DNA of 64,000 bases from positions 62,001-126,000 of the forward strand of contig NCJK01000007.1 of the NCBI GenBank assembly GCA_002282445.1, given 5' to 3'. Both the position numbers and the translations under genes were made by a program. This DNA is from Burkholderiales bacterium 39-55-53. GTDB lineage: Bacteria; Pseudomonadota; Gammaproteobacteria; Burkholderiales; Burkholderiaceae_C. Numbering within the stretch: the stretch's first letter is position 1; the number at the start of each line of letters is the position of its first letter. Under the pieces are notes generated by a model. The model saw only the letters and a list, made by a program, of their open reading frames with translations. It searched no databases and was not told the DNA's origin. This document shows, piece after piece, positions 43,905-54,856 of this stretch.

Positions 43905-43921
43905 GTTCTCTGACTGATTCC

Positions 43922-46705
43922 ATGCAAGACAAATACAACCACACCGAGGTCGAACGTGCCGTTCAGGCCGCTTGGACCCAAGCCGACGCTTACCGCGTGA
44001 CCGAAGACGCGTCCAAGAAAAAGTTCTACGCCTGTTCCATGCTGCCTTACCCCAGCGGCAAGCTGCACATGGGCCACGTGCGCAACTACACCATCAACGA
44101 CATGCTCACGCGCAACCTGCGCATGAAGGGCTTCAATGTGTTGATGCCCATGGGCTGGGATGCCTTTGGTTTGCCCGCCGAAAACGCCGCGCTAAAAAAC
44201 GGTGTGCCACCTGCCAAGTGGACCTACGAAAACATCGCCTACATGAAGAAGCAAATGCAGGCGATGGGTTTGGCCATCGACTGGTCACGTGAAGTAGCCA
44301 CCTGTGATTCGACCTACTACAAGTGGAACCAATGGCTCTTCTTGAAGATGCTCGAAAAAGGCATCGCCTACCGCAAAACCCAAGTGGTGAACTGGGACCC
44401 AGTCGACCAAACCGTGTTGGCCAACGAACAAGTGATTGACGGCCGAGGTTGGCGCACTGGCGCTTTGGTGGAAAAGCGCGAGATTCCTGGCTACTACCTC
44501 GACATCACCAGCTACGCACAAGAATTGCTCGAGCACGTGCAAATGGGCAACGACAAAGCCACTTTGAACGGCTGGCCCGACAAAGTGCGCTTGATGCAAG
44601 AGAACTGGATTGGCAAATCTGAAGGCGTGCGCTTTGCGTTCACCCACGACATTACTGGTGCAGACGGTGCGTTGATTGGTGACGGCAAGATGTATGTGTT
44701 TACCACGCGTGCCGACACCATCATGGGCGTTACATTCTGTGCAGTGGCTGCTGAGCATCCGCTGGCACTGCATGCTGCTGCGAGCAACCCCGCAATGGTC
44801 GCCTTCCTCGAAGAATGCAAGAGTGGCGGCACGACCGAAGCTGAACTGGCTACGCAAGAGAAAAAGGGCATGCCCACGGGCTTGTTTGTCACGCACCCAT
44901 TGACCGGCGCGAAGGTCGAGGTGTGGGTGGGCAACTACGTGCTCATGTCTTACGGCGATGGCGCGGTCATGGGCGTGCCTGCGCACGACGAGCGTGACTT
45001 TGCGTTTGCTTTGAAATACGACTTGCCGATCAAGCCTGTGGTTGCGCGCAATGACGAGGTTCTCGTTCATGAGTACAAAGACACAGTCAGTGGTCATGCG
45101 CATCGTGAATTAAAAGATGTCCATACGGGTGAGGTGCTTGTTGATGTTGGTAGCCGCTTCTTTGATGCGACCCAATGGCATGAGCGCTATGGGCTCAAAG
45201 ATGGCGTGTGCATCAACTCTGGTGAGCTCGATGGCCTAAATCAAAAAGCTGCTGTTAACAAAGTAGCCGAATTGCTCGCCGCCAAAGGCCTAGGCGAGAA
45301 GAAAACCACATGGCGTTTGCGCGACTGGGGTATCAGCCGCCAGCGCTATTGGGGTACACCGATTCCAATCATTCATTGCGTCGAACACGGCGCAGTGCCC
45401 GTGCCCGAAAAAGATTTGCCTGTGGTGTTGCCGCAAGACTGTATCCCTGATGGTTCGGGTAACCCGTTGCACAAGCACGAGGGTTTCCATGCGGGTGTGA
45501 CTTGCCCCGTGTGCGGCAAGCCCGCACGCCGCGAGACCGACACGATGGACACGTTTGTGGATTCGTCGTGGTACTTCATGCGCTATTGCGACCCGACCAA
45601 CACCGACGCGATGGTGGCCGATGGCGCGCAGTACTGGGCACCGATGGACCAATACATTGGCGGCATTGAGCATGCCATCCTGCACTTGCTCTACGCCCGT
45701 TTCTGGACCAAGGTCATGCGCGATATGGGGCTGGTCAAAGTGGACGAGCCATTCACCAAGTTGCTCACACAGGGCATGGTGCTTAACCACATCTATTCAC
45801 GTCGCACCGCCAAAGGTGGCAAAGACTATTTCTGGCCACACGATGTCGAGCACGTCCTCGACGACGCAGGCAAAGTGGTGGGCGCCAAGCTCAAGAACGA
45901 AGCCGACAGCAGCGACGGCAAATTGCCAGTGGGCACAGCCATCGACTACGAGGGCGTGGGCACCATGTCCAAGTCCAAGAACAACGGTGTAGACCCGCAA
46001 GACCTGATCGAGCGCTACGGCGCAGACACCGCGCGTCTGTACACCATGTTCACTGCGCCGCCCGAAGCCACGCTGGAGTGGAACGATGCGGCGGTGGAAG
46101 GCAGCTACCGTTTCTTGCGCCGCGTGTGGAACTTTGCGCACAAGCACGAAGTCACGCTCAAAGCAGCCACGGCTGGCAACTTGAGCGCTGCCAAGCCACG
46201 CAAAGAAGCCGCCGATCTGCGTCGCGAAATGCACGTGGTGTTGAAGCAGGTGAGTTACGACTACGACCGCATGCAATACAACACCGTGGTGTCGGGCTGC
46301 ATGAAATTGCTCAATGCCTTGGAAGATTTCAAGGCCGATGGCAGGGATGGCGACAACGCTGTGCTGTGCGAAGGCGTGTCTGTTTTGTTGCGCATGCTCT
46401 ACCCCGCCTGCCCGCACATCACGGCCAACTTATGGGCTGAGCTGGGTTACGCTGCACGCTTAGGTGATTTGTTAGACACCGCTTGGCCTGAGGTGGATGA
46501 AAGCGCCTTGCAACGCGATGAGTTAGAGCTGATGCTGCAAATCAACGGCAAGCTGCGTGGTTCTGTTTTGGTCAGCGCCACCGCGAGCAAAGAGCAAATC
46601 GAGCAAGCAGCTTTGGCAACGGAGGCCTTCATCAAGCAAGCCAATGGCGCTGCACCTAAGAAAGTCATCGTTGTGCCCGGCCGTTTGGTCAACATCGTTG
46701 TTTAA
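43922..46705 (+). CDS. leuS: Leucyl-tRNA synthetase
   Basis: A 927-residue class Ia synthetase. HIGH-like motif [13 protein letters not shown] near residue 40, the KMSKS motif [10 protein letters not shown] near 680, editing CP1 domain in between (about 225-420), and a C-terminal domain ending RLVNIVV. It is about 50-60 residues longer than E. coli LeuRS. Around 45044-45202 the protein has an extra stretch (starting [20 protein letters not shown]) with T-ending codons unlike the flanks, compared with an 18-residue loop in E. coli. Start ATG 43922. lptE follows eight bases later. Confidence 0.97.
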   Translation: MQDKYNHTEVERAVQAAWTQADAYRVTEDASKKKFYACSMLPYPSGKLHMGHVRNYTINDMLTRNLRMKGFNVLMPMGWDAFGLPAENAALKNGVPPAKWTYENIAYMKKQMQAMGLAIDWSREVATCDSTYYKWNQWLFLKMLEKGIAYRKTQVVNWDPVDQTVLANEQVIDGRGWRTGALVEKREIPGYYLDITSYAQELLEHVQMGNDKATLNGWPDKVRLMQENWIGKSEGVRFAFTHDITGADGALIGDGKMYVFTTRADTIMGVTFCAVAAEHPLALHAAASNPAMVAFLEECKSGGTTEAELATQEKKGMPTGLFVTHPLTGAKVEVWVGNYVLMSYGDGAVMGVPAHDERDFAFALKYDLPIKPVVARNDEVLVHEYKDTVSGHAHRELKDVHTGEVLVDVGSRFFDATQWHERYGLKDGVCINSGELDGLNQKAAVNKVAELLAAKGLGEKKTTWRLRDWGISRQRYWGTPIPIIHCVEHGAVPVPEKDLPVVLPQDCIPDGSGNPLHKHEGFHAGVTCPVCGKPARRETDTMDTFVDSSWYFMRYCDPTNTDAMVADGAQYWAPMDQYIGGIEHAILHLLYARFWTKVMRDMGLVKVDEPFTKLLTQGMVLNHIYSRRTAKGGKDYFWPHDVEHVLDDAGKVVGAKLKNEADSSDGKLPVGTAIDYEGVGTMSKSKNNGVDPQDLIERYGADTARLYTMFTAPPEATLEWNDAAVEGSYRFLRRVWNFAHKHEVTLKAATAGNLSAAKPRKEAADLRREMHVVLKQVSYDYDRMQYNTVVSGCMKLLNALEDFKADGRDGDNAVLCEGVSVLLRMLYPACPHITANLWAELGYAARLGDLLDTAWPEVDESALQRDELELMLQINGKLRGSVLVSATASKEQIEQAALATEAFIKQANGAAPKKVIVVPGRLVNIVV

Positions 46706-46713
46706 AGGCTGAT

Positions 46714-47220
46714 ATGCAAACCACACGCCGCTCTTGGTTGATGTTCACCGCTTTCTCTGCGGGGCTGGCGGGGTGCGGTTTTGAGTTACGCAAGCCACCG
46801 AGCTATGCGTTTCGTACGCTGTTCAACAGCATCCCCATCGTTTCACCGTTTGGTGTCAAACTCACGCGTAGCTTGGAGTCGTCGGGGCAGGTCGAAGTCA
46901 TTACTGACGCGCGCCAAATCGAACGTGCTGAAGTCATCTTTGATCAGTTGTTTGAGCTGCGCGACAAAGTGATTGTGGGTCGCACATCGACGGGCGCGAT
47001 CCGTGAATTTCAATTACGCCTGCGTTATCGATTTCGCGTGCGTTCACGCAACGGCATAGAGCTCATTCCGGATACGGAAATCTTGTTGACACGCGACATC
47101 AACTTCAATGAAACCGGCGCCTTGTCCAAAGAGTCGGAAGAGGCTTTGCTCTACAAAGACATGGAAAACGATTTGGTGCTTCAATTGCAACGCCGCTTGG
47201 CAGCCATTCGCAAAATTTAA
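46714..47220 (+). CDS. lptE: LPS-assembly lipoprotein LptE
   Basis: A 168-residue lipoprotein that plugs the LptD barrel at the outer membrane. Signal peptide with lipobox near LAGCGFELR, where Cys is at about 22. The rest is a small alpha/beta domain with a polar surface, as in LptE (RlpB). Position between leuS and holA is conserved across proteobacteria and supports the assignment. Confidence 0.9.
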   Translation: MQTTRRSWLMFTAFSAGLAGCGFELRKPPSYAFRTLFNSIPIVSPFGVKLTRSLESSGQVEVITDARQIERAEVIFDQLFELRDKVIVGRTSTGAIREFQLRLRYRFRVRSRNGIELIPDTEILLTRDINFNETGALSKESEEALLYKDMENDLVLQLQRRLAAIRKI

Positions 47221-47223
47221 GTC

Positions 47224-48294
47224 ATGCAAGTCGCCAGCGTTCAATTTGCCAACCACTTGCAAGCGCAGGCGAGCAAGGGGTTGCGCAGCCTTTACGTCTT
47301 TCATGGCGATGAGCCGCTGCTGCAGCAAGAGGCATTAGACGCTTTGCGTAACACCGCTCGCGCTCAGGGCTACACCGAGCGTAGCGTCTACACCGTGGCG
47401 GGCGCTCACTTTGATTGGGGTGAAGTGTTAGCCGCAGGCGGCTCGATGAGTTTGTTTGCTGATAAGCAACTGATTGAAATTCGTATTCCCTCAGGCAAGC
47501 CCGGCAAAGAAGGCAGCACAGCCTTGCAACAGATCGCTGAGTTGGCCGTGGGCAACGACAGCACGCTCACCGTGGTGCTGTTGCCGCGTCTCGACAAAGC
47601 CACCAAAAGCTCGGCCTGGTTCAGCGCCTTAGAGAACAACGGCATCAGCGTGCAGATCGACCCGATTGAGCGCCATGCCTTGCCCACGTGGATTGCGCAG
47701 CGTTTGGCTGCACAGCAACAACGCGTCGCTGCGGGTGAAGCGGGTCAACACACCTTGCAGTTTTTTGCAGAGCGTGTGGAAGGCAACTTGTTAGCGGCCC
47801 ACCAAGAAATTCAAAAGCTCGCGCTTTTGTATCCAGAAGGCGAGCTGAGCTTTGAGCAAGTGGAGCGCGCCGTGCTGAACGTGGCGCGTTACGACGTGTT
47901 CAAACTATCCGAAGCAGTGCTTAGTGGTCAGCCCTTGCGTGTGCAGCGCATGCTCGACGGGTTAAAAGCCGAGGGCGAAGCCGAGGTGCTGGTGCATTAC
48001 ACACTGGCCGAAGAAATCCGCGCTTTGAAGCGCGTCAAAGATGCCGTGGCTGCTGGCAAAGCGTTGCCCATGGCCTTGCGCGAGCAGCGCATATGGGGGC
48101 CGCGTGAGCGGTTGTTTGAACGCGTGCTGCCGCGCTTGAGCTTAGGCATGCTTGAAAAATTGTTGCAGTCGGCCCATCAGGTCGACGGCATTGTCAAAGG
48201 TTTGAAAACGCCAGAATGGCCTGCCGACAACTGGCAGGCCCTGCAGCGTTTGGCCATGCGTTTGTGCCGCGCTTGTATGCCGCGCAACGCTTAA
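47224..48294 (+). CDS. holA: DNA polymerase III delta subunit
   Basis: A 356-residue clamp-loader subunit that opens the sliding clamp. It has the N-terminal [17 protein letters not shown] near residue 28, [20 protein letters not shown] near 188, and [16 protein letters not shown] near 258. Fourteen bases separate it from proA. The end overlaps no other gene; cotranscribed with leuS and lptE. Confidence 0.94.
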   Translation: MQVASVQFANHLQAQASKGLRSLYVFHGDEPLLQQEALDALRNTARAQGYTERSVYTVAGAHFDWGEVLAAGGSMSLFADKQLIEIRIPSGKPGKEGSTALQQIAELAVGNDSTLTVVLLPRLDKATKSSAWFSALENNGISVQIDPIERHALPTWIAQRLAAQQQRVAAGEAGQHTLQFFAERVEGNLLAAHQEIQKLALLYPEGELSFEQVERAVLNVARYDVFKLSEAVLSGQPLRVQRMLDGLKAEGEAEVLVHYTLAEEIRALKRVKDAVAAGKALPMALREQRIWGPRERLFERVLPRLSLGMLEKLLQSAHQVDGIVKGLKTPEWPADNWQALQRLAMRLCRACMPRNA

Positions 48295-48308
48295 TTAGGA
48301 TCACACAC

Positions 48309-49589
48309 ATGAAGACTCTCAACGTTGCCGATCACATGCAGGCGCTAGGCGCACAAGCCAAAGCCGCGTCTGCGCAAATGGCCAAAGCCTCAGCGGCCGT
48401 CAAAAGCACGGCACTGCGCAAGCTTGCGGCTTTGCTGCGCGCGAACATCGACGCCTTGCAAATCGACAATGCCAAAGACATCGAGCGCGCGATGGTTGCT
48501 GGCCTAGATGCCCCCATGGTCGACCGCTTGAAGCTCACGCCCAAAGTGCTGGAAACCTGCGCGCAAGGCTGCGAACAGCTCGCCACCATGCCTGATGTGA
48601 TTGGTGAAATCATTGGCATGAAGCAGCAGCCCAGCGGCATTCGCGTGGGTCAAATGCGTGTGCCCTTGGGCGTGTTCGGCATGATTTTTGAAAGCCGCCC
48701 CAACGTGACGATTGAAGCTGCTTCGCTCTCTATCAAGAGTGGCAACGCGTGTATCTTGCGTGGCGGTTCTGAGGCGATTGACTCTAACAAAGCCTTGGCC
48801 AAGTTGGTGCAACAAGCCTTGAGCGAAAGCGGCTTGCCCACAGACGCGGTGCAACTGGTGCAAACCACCGACCGCGAAGCTGTGGGCCACCTCATTGCCA
48901 TGCCCGAGTTTGTGGATGTCATCATCCCGCGCGGCGGCAAAGGTTTGATCGAGCGGATCAGCCGTGAGGCCAAAGTGCCCGTCATCAAACATTTGGATGG
49001 CAACTGCCACACTTATGTGGACGACCCTTGTGACATGGCTATGGCGGTGACTGTGGCCGACAACGCCAAGACCCAAAAGTACAGCCCATGTAACGCCAGC
49101 GAAAGCTTGGTGGTGGCGCGTGGCGTGGCAGCAGAGTTCTTGCCCAAGATTGGCGCGATCTACGCCGCCAAAGGCGTAGAGATGCGTTGCTGCCCAGTGG
49201 CCAAAGCTATCCTCACGCAAGTCAAAGGCGCCAACCTTAAAGACGCGACTGAGCAAGATTGGTTTGAAGAATATTTGGGCCCTATCATCAGCATCAAAGT
49301 GGTTGAAGGTTTGGATGCGGCGATTGCGCACATCAACCACTATTCCAGTCACCACACCGAATCCATCCTCACGCGTGACCACATGCACGCCCAACGCTTT
49401 TTGCGCGAGGTGGATTCATCGAGTGTGATGGTCAACGCCAGCACCCGTTTTGCAGATGGTTTTGAATACGGTTTGGGGGCTGAAATAGGCATTTCCACCG
49501 ACAAATTCCATGCGCGTGGCCCTGTGGGCATCGAAGGCTTGACCTCCTTGAAATACGTGGTGCTGGGCCAGGGCGAAATTCGCGTTTAA
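48309..49589 (+). CDS. proA: Glutamate-5-semialdehyde dehydrogenase
   Basis: A 426-residue NADPH-dependent enzyme of proline synthesis. The N-terminal part has [20 protein letters not shown] near residue 110, the nucleotide region [12 protein letters not shown] near 150, and the catalytic Cys in [13 protein letters not shown] near 258. Start ATG 48309. The partner proB is not in the window. A strong palindrome lies just downstream. Confidence 0.96.
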   Translation: MKTLNVADHMQALGAQAKAASAQMAKASAAVKSTALRKLAALLRANIDALQIDNAKDIERAMVAGLDAPMVDRLKLTPKVLETCAQGCEQLATMPDVIGEIIGMKQQPSGIRVGQMRVPLGVFGMIFESRPNVTIEAASLSIKSGNACILRGGSEAIDSNKALAKLVQQALSESGLPTDAVQLVQTTDREAVGHLIAMPEFVDVIIPRGGKGLIERISREAKVPVIKHLDGNCHTYVDDPCDMAMAVTVADNAKTQKYSPCNASESLVVARGVAAEFLPKIGAIYAAKGVEMRCCPVAKAILTQVKGANLKDATEQDWFEEYLGPIISIKVVEGLDAAIAHINHYSSHHTESILTRDHMHAQRFLREVDSSSVMVNASTRFADGFEYGLGAEIGISTDKFHARGPVGIEGLTSLKYVVLGQGEIRV

Positions 49590-49596
49590 ACCACAC

Positions 49597-49622
49597 TTTT
49601 TAGAGAGTTCCCTCTCTAAAAA
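49597..49622. repeat. Perfect palindrome after proA
   Basis: TTTTTAGAGAG-TTCC-CTCTCTAAAAA, an 11-base perfect inverted repeat with a 4-base loop, eight bases after the proA stop. It has T on the 5' side and A on the 3' side, so in the RNA it has no T tail and does not terminate in the normal way on either strand. It may stabilise proA mRNA or be an operator for gshA. Confidence 0.6.
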
Positions 49623-49641
49623 ATGCGTGGGCCATAGGTCC

Positions 49642-49650
49642 TAAAATGAT
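49642..49650 (+). promoter_or_regulatory. gshA: Candidate -10 box for gshA
   Basis: A TAAAAT box about 25 bases before the gshA ATG (near 49641-49646). The leader would be about 18-20 bases long. Confidence 0.35.
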
Positions 49651-49670
49651 CCTTCACTTTTTGAGACACC

Positions 49671-50966
49671 ATGGTTCCACACCTCATCACGGCCCTCAAT
49701 GGCCCCATCAACGAGCTTGAGCAACGCATCCTCGATTCCATGCCCGCCATCGAGCGCTGGTTTCGTTTGGAGTGGATGGAGCACACGCCTCCGTTCTATA
49801 CCTCGGTTGATATTCGCAACGCAGGCTTCAAGCTCGCACCGGTAGACACCAACCTCTACCCTGGCGGCTGGAACAACCTCACGCCTGAGATGCTGCCCCT
49901 CGCAGTGCAAGCCGCCATGGCCGCGATTGAAAAGATCTGCCCTGAAGCGCGCAACCTGCTGTTGATTCCAGAGAACCACACACGCAACACCTTCTACTTG
50001 TCGAACGTGGCGCAGTTGCAGCGCATCTTCCACATGGCGGGTTTGAATGTGCGCGTGGGTTCCATCAATCCCGAGATCAAAGAAAACACCACGATTGATT
50101 TGCCGAATGGCGACAGCGTGACGTTGGAGCCGGTCATTCGCAGCAAGTACCGTTTGGGCTTGAAAGACTTTGACCCATGCACCATCTTGCTCAACAACGA
50201 TCTAAGCGCCGGCATTCCCGGCATCTTGGAAGACTTGCACGAACAGCATTTGTTACCACCGCTACACGCAGGCTGGAGCGTGCGCCGCAAGAGCAAACAC
50301 TTTGAGTGCTACGAAGAAGTGGCCAAACGCTTTGGCAAGTTGCTGGGCATTGACCCATGGCTGATCAACCCCATGTTCAACCAGTGCGGCGAAGTCAACT
50401 TTGCCGAAGGCACAGGCATGGAATGTTTGCAAACCAATGTGGATGCCTTGCTCACCAAGATCAAGCGCAAATACAAAGAGTACGGCATCAACGAAAAGCC
50501 TTTCGTCATCGTCAAGGCCGACAACGGTACTTACGGCATGGGCATCATGACGGTGCGCGATGTCAAAGACTTGGATGCACTCAACCGTAAGACCCGCAAC
50601 AAAATGAGCGTGGTCAAAGACGGTCAAGAGGTGAGTCAAGTCATCATTCAAGAAGGCGTGCTCACGCACGAGCGCTTGAACGATGCCGTGGCTGAACCCG
50701 TGGTCTACATGATGGACCGCTATGTGGTGGGCGGCTTCTACCGCGTGCATGCTGACCGTGGCGTGGACGAGAACTTGAACGCACCTGGCGCGAGCTTTGT
50801 ACCGCTGGCTTTCGAGCAAAGCGCGCACACGCCGCAGCCTGGCATGAAACCCGGTGCAAGTGCACCGAACCGTTTTTACATGTATGGCGTCATCGGTCGT
50901 TTGGCCATGTTGGCAGCGAGCTATGAGCTAGAAGCCACTGACCCTGAAGCAGAAAACTACGACTGA
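49671..50966 (+). CDS. gshA: Glutamate-cysteine ligase (betaproteobacterial type)
   Basis: A 431-residue enzyme, first step of glutathione synthesis. It belongs to the GshA type of beta- and gammaproteobacteria that is unlike E. coli GshA. Marks are [13 protein letters not shown] near residue 60, [16 protein letters not shown] near 208, [18 protein letters not shown] near 240, and ATP-binding [13 protein letters not shown] near 283. kup and gshB follow in one operon (eight and four bases between genes). Confidence 0.94.
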   Translation: MVPHLITALNGPINELEQRILDSMPAIERWFRLEWMEHTPPFYTSVDIRNAGFKLAPVDTNLYPGGWNNLTPEMLPLAVQAAMAAIEKICPEARNLLLIPENHTRNTFYLSNVAQLQRIFHMAGLNVRVGSINPEIKENTTIDLPNGDSVTLEPVIRSKYRLGLKDFDPCTILLNNDLSAGIPGILEDLHEQHLLPPLHAGWSVRRKSKHFECYEEVAKRFGKLLGIDPWLINPMFNQCGEVNFAEGTGMECLQTNVDALLTKIKRKYKEYGINEKPFVIVKADNGTYGMGIMTVRDVKDLDALNRKTRNKMSVVKDGQEVSQVIIQEGVLTHERLNDAVAEPVVYMMDRYVVGGFYRVHADRGVDENLNAPGASFVPLAFEQSAHTPQPGMKPGASAPNRFYMYGVIGRLAMLAASYELEATDPEAENYD

Positions 50967-50974
50967 GGTCAGTG

Positions 50975-52846
50975 ATGGAACAACACGGCAAATCGTCGCT
51001 TGCGGCGCTCACCTTGGGCGCGATTGGCGTTGTGTACGGCGACATCGGCACCAGTGTGCTGTACGCGATGAAGGAAGTGTTTGGCTCCGGCCATGTGGCG
51101 TTCACGCCCGACAACGTGTTTGGCATTTTGTCGATCTTCTTTTGGACGCTGACCACCATCGTTTCCGTGAAGTACGTGTTGTTGGTTTTGCGTGCCGACA
51201 ACAACGGAGAGGGCGGTTTGGTTGCCATGCTGGCCTTGGCATCGATGGCGGTCAAAGACAAACCCGCGTTGCGTAACAAGATGATGCTGGTGGGTATTTT
51301 TGGGACCTGCTTGTTTTATGGCGATGGTGTTATCACGCCCGCCATTTCTGTGCTGTCGGCGGTGGAAGGTTTAGAGGTGGTGTCGCCCGGCCTCAAGCGT
51401 TATGTGATCCCGCTGACCTTGTTTATTTTGTTTGGTTTGTTCTTTGTGCAAAAAAACGGTACCAGCGGCATTGGTAAGTTTTTTGGGCCTATTACTTTGG
51501 TGTGGTTTGGCGTCATTGCCGCGTTGGGCGTTTATCACATCGTTGACCATCCAGAAATTTTGTGGGCCTTGAGCCCGCACCATGCTTTGCGTTTCATGTT
51601 CACCGAGCCTGAGGTGACCTTCTTGATTTTGGGTGCTGTGGTGTTGTGTGTGACGGGCGGCGAAGCCTTGTACGCAGACATGGGGCACTTTGGAAAGAAG
51701 CCCATTCGGTTGGCTTGGTTTGCAGTGGTCATGCCTTGTTTGGTGTTGAACTACTTTGGCCAAGGCGCTTTGTTGTTGGCAGAGCCTGAAGCTGTGAAAA
51801 ATCCTTTTTACATGATGGCCCCCGATTGGCTTCTCGTGCCTTTGGTGTGTTTGGCCACAGCCGCGACCGTGATCGCGTCACAGGCGCTGATCACAGGTGC
51901 TTTCAGTGTGACCAAGCAAGTGGTTCAAATGGGTTTCTTGCCACGTTTGCAAGTGCTGCACACCAGCGTGCGAGACACGGGCCAAATTTATATTCCGTTG
52001 GTGAACTGGGGCTTGTTTGCCATCATCGTGTTGGCTGTAGCCATGTTCAAGTCGTCTAGCAACTTGGCCGCTGCTTATGGCATTGCGGTGTGTACCGACA
52101 TGCTTATTACCACCGTGCTGACATTCTTTGTGATTCGTTACAGCTGGAAATACCCACTGTGGTTGTGTTTGGTTTCTACGGGATTTTTCTTTGTGGTTGA
52201 CATCACCTTTTGGGCGTCAAACTTGCTCAAGCTGGTCGAAGGCGGGTGGTTCCCCTTGTTGATTGCTTCCGTCATCATGCTGCTCATGCTCACATGGCGT
52301 GACGGTCGTGCCATCCTCTACGAAAAGCGTCAAGCAGATGCTTTGGAGTTGCGTAGCTTTTTAGAAGCTGTGTTCATAGCTCCGCCACTGCGCGTGGAAG
52401 GCTCGGCCGTGTTCTTGACCAGTGGCAAAGGCTCTGTGCCCAATGCGATGCTGCACAACCTCAAACACAACAAAGTGCTTCATAAGCAAAACCTCTTTGT
52501 GAATGTGCAAAACCACGAAGTTCCTTGGATTGAAGAAGATAAGCGCTTAGAGGTTGAAGCCTTGGGCAATGACTGTTGGCAAGTGGTGGTGCATTACGGA
52601 TTCAAAGATGATCCAGATGTGCCGGGTGCGTTGTCAATGTTGGGCGATATGGGCTGCAAGTTGGAGCCCATGAGCACCAGCTATTTCTTGTCTCGCGACA
52701 GCATCGTGCCCACCGTGGGTGCAGCCATGTCTGAGTGGAGAGAGAAGCTGTTTTCTCAGATGCACCTCAACGCCAGCTCTGCTGCCGACTTCTTGAACTT
52801 GCCTAGCAACTCCGTGGTGGAGCTGGGCAGCAAAATTGAAATCTAA
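50975..52846 (+). CDS. kup: Low-affinity K+ transporter Kup
   Basis: A 623-residue KUP/HAK/KT-family protein with 12 membrane segments in the first 430 residues, then a cytoplasmic domain. Family motifs: [20 protein letters not shown] near residue 15, and [20 protein letters not shown] near 112. It lies between gshA and gshB. Start ATG 50975 (a GTG three bases earlier is not needed). Confidence 0.95.
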   Translation: MEQHGKSSLAALTLGAIGVVYGDIGTSVLYAMKEVFGSGHVAFTPDNVFGILSIFFWTLTTIVSVKYVLLVLRADNNGEGGLVAMLALASMAVKDKPALRNKMMLVGIFGTCLFYGDGVITPAISVLSAVEGLEVVSPGLKRYVIPLTLFILFGLFFVQKNGTSGIGKFFGPITLVWFGVIAALGVYHIVDHPEILWALSPHHALRFMFTEPEVTFLILGAVVLCVTGGEALYADMGHFGKKPIRLAWFAVVMPCLVLNYFGQGALLLAEPEAVKNPFYMMAPDWLLVPLVCLATAATVIASQALITGAFSVTKQVVQMGFLPRLQVLHTSVRDTGQIYIPLVNWGLFAIIVLAVAMFKSSSNLAAAYGIAVCTDMLITTVLTFFVIRYSWKYPLWLCLVSTGFFFVVDITFWASNLLKLVEGGWFPLLIASVIMLLMLTWRDGRAILYEKRQADALELRSFLEAVFIAPPLRVEGSAVFLTSGKGSVPNAMLHNLKHNKVLHKQNLFVNVQNHEVPWIEEDKRLEVEALGNDCWQVVVHYGFKDDPDVPGALSMLGDMGCKLEPMSTSYFLSRDSIVPTVGAAMSEWREKLFSQMHLNASSAADFLNLPSNSVVELGSKIEI

Positions 52847-52850
52847 TCCT

Positions 52851-53801
52851 ATGCACATCCTCTTCGTCGCAGACCCGCTGTCGTCCTTCAAGATTTACAA
52901 GGACACCACGTTTGCGATGATGCGTGAAGCGCAACGCCGCGGTCACCAACTCATGGCTTGCAAGCCGCAAGACATCGTGTGGCAAAGCGGCCAGCAAGTG
53001 TCGGCGCGCGTGCAACACGTGCATCTGACGGGTGATGCAAAAGATTGGTTTGAAGTGCAAAGTGTGGACGACCACTACGCACTCAAAAGTGCCGATGCCA
53101 TCGTCATGCGCAAAGACCCACCGTTTGACAGCGAGTACTTTTACGCCACGCACTTGCTAGAGCAAGCTGAGCGTGAAGGTGCGAAGGTATTCAACAAACC
53201 CGCTGCCTTGCGTGACCATCCTGAGAAGTTGGCCATTTTGGAATTCGCCCAATTCATCAGCCCCACGCTGGTGACGCGCAGTGCCGATGCGATTCGGGCA
53301 TTTCATGCACAGCACCGAGACATCATCTTGAAGCCGCTCGACGGCATGGGCGGTATGGGCATCTTCCGTGTGAAGGACGATGGATTGAACCTGGGCGCAA
53401 TTACAGAGACCCTCAACCGTGATGGTGCACAAACCGTGATGGTGCAAAAGTTCATTCCCGCCATCGACAAAGGCGACAAGCGCGTGCTCGTCATCGGTGG
53501 CAAAGTCGTGCCCTATTGCTTGGCCCGCATCCCGCAAGGTGGCGAAGTGCGCGGTAACTTGGCTGCAGGCGGCAAAGGTGTGGCCCAGCCCATCTCTGCA
53601 CGTGACCAAGAAATCGCAGAAGACCTTGGCCCCATCCTTGCCAAGCGTGGTTTATTGTTGGTCGGCTTGGATGTGATTGGTGACTGCCTCACCGAGGTGA
53701 ACGTGACCAGCCCTACGTGTTTTCAAGAGATCTTTGATCAGACTGGCTTCGATGTGGCGGCTATGTTTATTGACGCGCTTGAGGCTGCGGCTAAAAAGTA
53801 A
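52851..53801 (+). CDS. gshB: Glutathione synthetase
   Basis: A 316-residue ATP-grasp enzyme that adds glycine to gamma-glutamylcysteine. It starts HILFVADPLSSFKIYKDTTF, has MRKDPPFDSEYFYATHLL near residue 85, KPLDGMGGMGIFRV near 160, and ends with NVTSPTCFQEIFDQTG. Full length. Start ATG 52851, four bases after kup stops. Converges with a glutamine amidotransferase gene. Confidence 0.97.
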   Translation: MHILFVADPLSSFKIYKDTTFAMMREAQRRGHQLMACKPQDIVWQSGQQVSARVQHVHLTGDAKDWFEVQSVDDHYALKSADAIVMRKDPPFDSEYFYATHLLEQAEREGAKVFNKPAALRDHPEKLAILEFAQFISPTLVTRSADAIRAFHAQHRDIILKPLDGMGGMGIFRVKDDGLNLGAITETLNRDGAQTVMVQKFIPAIDKGDKRVLVIGGKVVPYCLARIPQGGEVRGNLAAGGKGVAQPISARDQEIAEDLGPILAKRGLLLVGLDVIGDCLTEVNVTSPTCFQEIFDQTGFDVAAMFIDALEAAAKK

Positions 53802-53802
53802 T

Positions 53803-54579
53803 TCAGTCTCGCAGCTGCCCATCCACAAACACCTTTAACTCGCCCGAAGCAAATGGTGTCCACACCTCATTGGTTGTCAGAGGCGCAGTGACAACAACAG
53901 CCACACGGTCATCGGGTGACGCGTGTTCAGCAAAGTTAATGCTCATATCTTGATCACTCAAAGTCGCCTTTGAAAACGGATGTTTGCGTTCGATGTAGCA
54001 AAGGTTGGTCGAAGCATGTGCCCACAATGCCTGACCGTTCGACAACAAAAAGTTAAATGTTCCGTGCTTGGCAATTTGTGGCACGAGCTCTTGCAGGGTG
54101 AGTGTCAACTCATAAATAGGGGGCATGTCTGCATGAGACTTGGCCAGCTCTTGCATCAACCAACAAAAAGCCAATTCGCTATCGGTGTCGCCCACAGGCT
54201 TAAAGCCGCCGTGCAAGCGCGGGGCGAAGTTCTCTAAGTTTCCGTTGTGGGCAAACACCCAGTAGCGGCCCCACAATTCACGCACAAACGGGTGGCAGTT
54301 CTCCAGCGACACCACACCTTGCGTGGCCTTGCGGATGTGTGATATCACATTGCGGCTTTTGATCGGATACTTGCGGATCAATTCGGCCACGGGCGATGTG
54401 CTGGCTGGCAAGTGGTCAATGAAATGGCGTAAACCACGGTCTTCTTCAGACCCTTCAAAAAAGGCAATGCCCCAGCCGTCTGCATGGTGGTCCGTCACGC
54501 CTGCGCGTTGGGCGAATCCACTGAAGCTAAAGGTCGCGTCTGTGGGGTTTTTGCAGTTCAGTCCGAGCAGTTGGCACAT
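53803..54579 (-). CDS. Class II glutamine amidotransferase (YafJ-like)
   Basis: A 258-residue Ntn-type amidotransferase domain protein. Cys2 after the start Met is the predicted nucleophile (MCQLLGLNCKNPT), and HADGWGIAFFEG near residue 32 and VFAHNGNLENF near 108 are the usual motifs. No synthase domain is attached. It resembles E. coli YafJ; its cellular role is unknown. Starts four bases after the CWC gene ends. Confidence 0.85.
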   Translation of the reverse strand: MCQLLGLNCKNPTDATFSFSGFAQRAGVTDHHADGWGIAFFEGSEEDRGLRHFIDHLPASTSPVAELIRKYPIKSRNVISHIRKATQGVVSLENCHPFVRELWGRYWVFAHNGNLENFAPRLHGGFKPVGDTDSELAFCWLMQELAKSHADMPPIYELTLTLQELVPQIAKHGTFNFLLSNGQALWAHASTNLCYIERKHPFSKATLSDQDMSINFAEHASPDDRVAVVVTAPLTTNEVWTPFASGELKVFVDGQLRD

Positions 54580-54583
54580 GGTC

Positions 54584-54811
54584 TTAGTCGGGCGAGTTGA
54601 ATGAGGTGGCGCAGGCTTGGCAAATGCAAGCCTTGTTTTGTGCGGCGGCAGGTACCTTGGCCAGTAACTCGGGGGAGAACGCCATGTTCACACACCAACA
54701 CACGTTCATCGGTTGACCTGTTGATTTGGCCAATTCCATGGCACAAAGATTAGGCTGGCCACACAAAGGGCAAGCGCAGGGATCAACTGGGGCCGATAGG
54801 GGTTTGGGCAT
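54584..54811 (-). CDS. Cysteine-rich CWC family protein
   Basis: A 75-residue small protein with cysteines in pairs: CACPLCGQPNLC, VCWC, and CICQAC, forming a likely zinc-binding knuckle; the CWC triplet (VCWCVNM) names the family. Function unknown. It overlaps no other gene, and its end is four bases before the amidotransferase start. A TACACT box stands seven bases before its ATG, so a near-leaderless mRNA is possible. Confidence 0.8.
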   Translation of the reverse strand: MPKPLSAPVDPCACPLCGQPNLCAMELAKSTGQPMNVCWCVNMAFSPELLAKVPAAAQNKACICQACATSFNSPD

Positions 54812-54856
54812 GCCTCAAAGTGTAGCGAAGCGAACAAGGCACAATTGCAAAATCTT

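Noticed and set aside
43853..43921. T-box or leucine leader peptide before leuS
   Set aside because: No T-box sequence and no short open frame with leucine codons; only a simple hairpin.
54845..54856. Upstream TTG start of the photolyase-like gene
   Set aside because: Adds only four residues and has no ribosome site; ATG 54857 is simpler.
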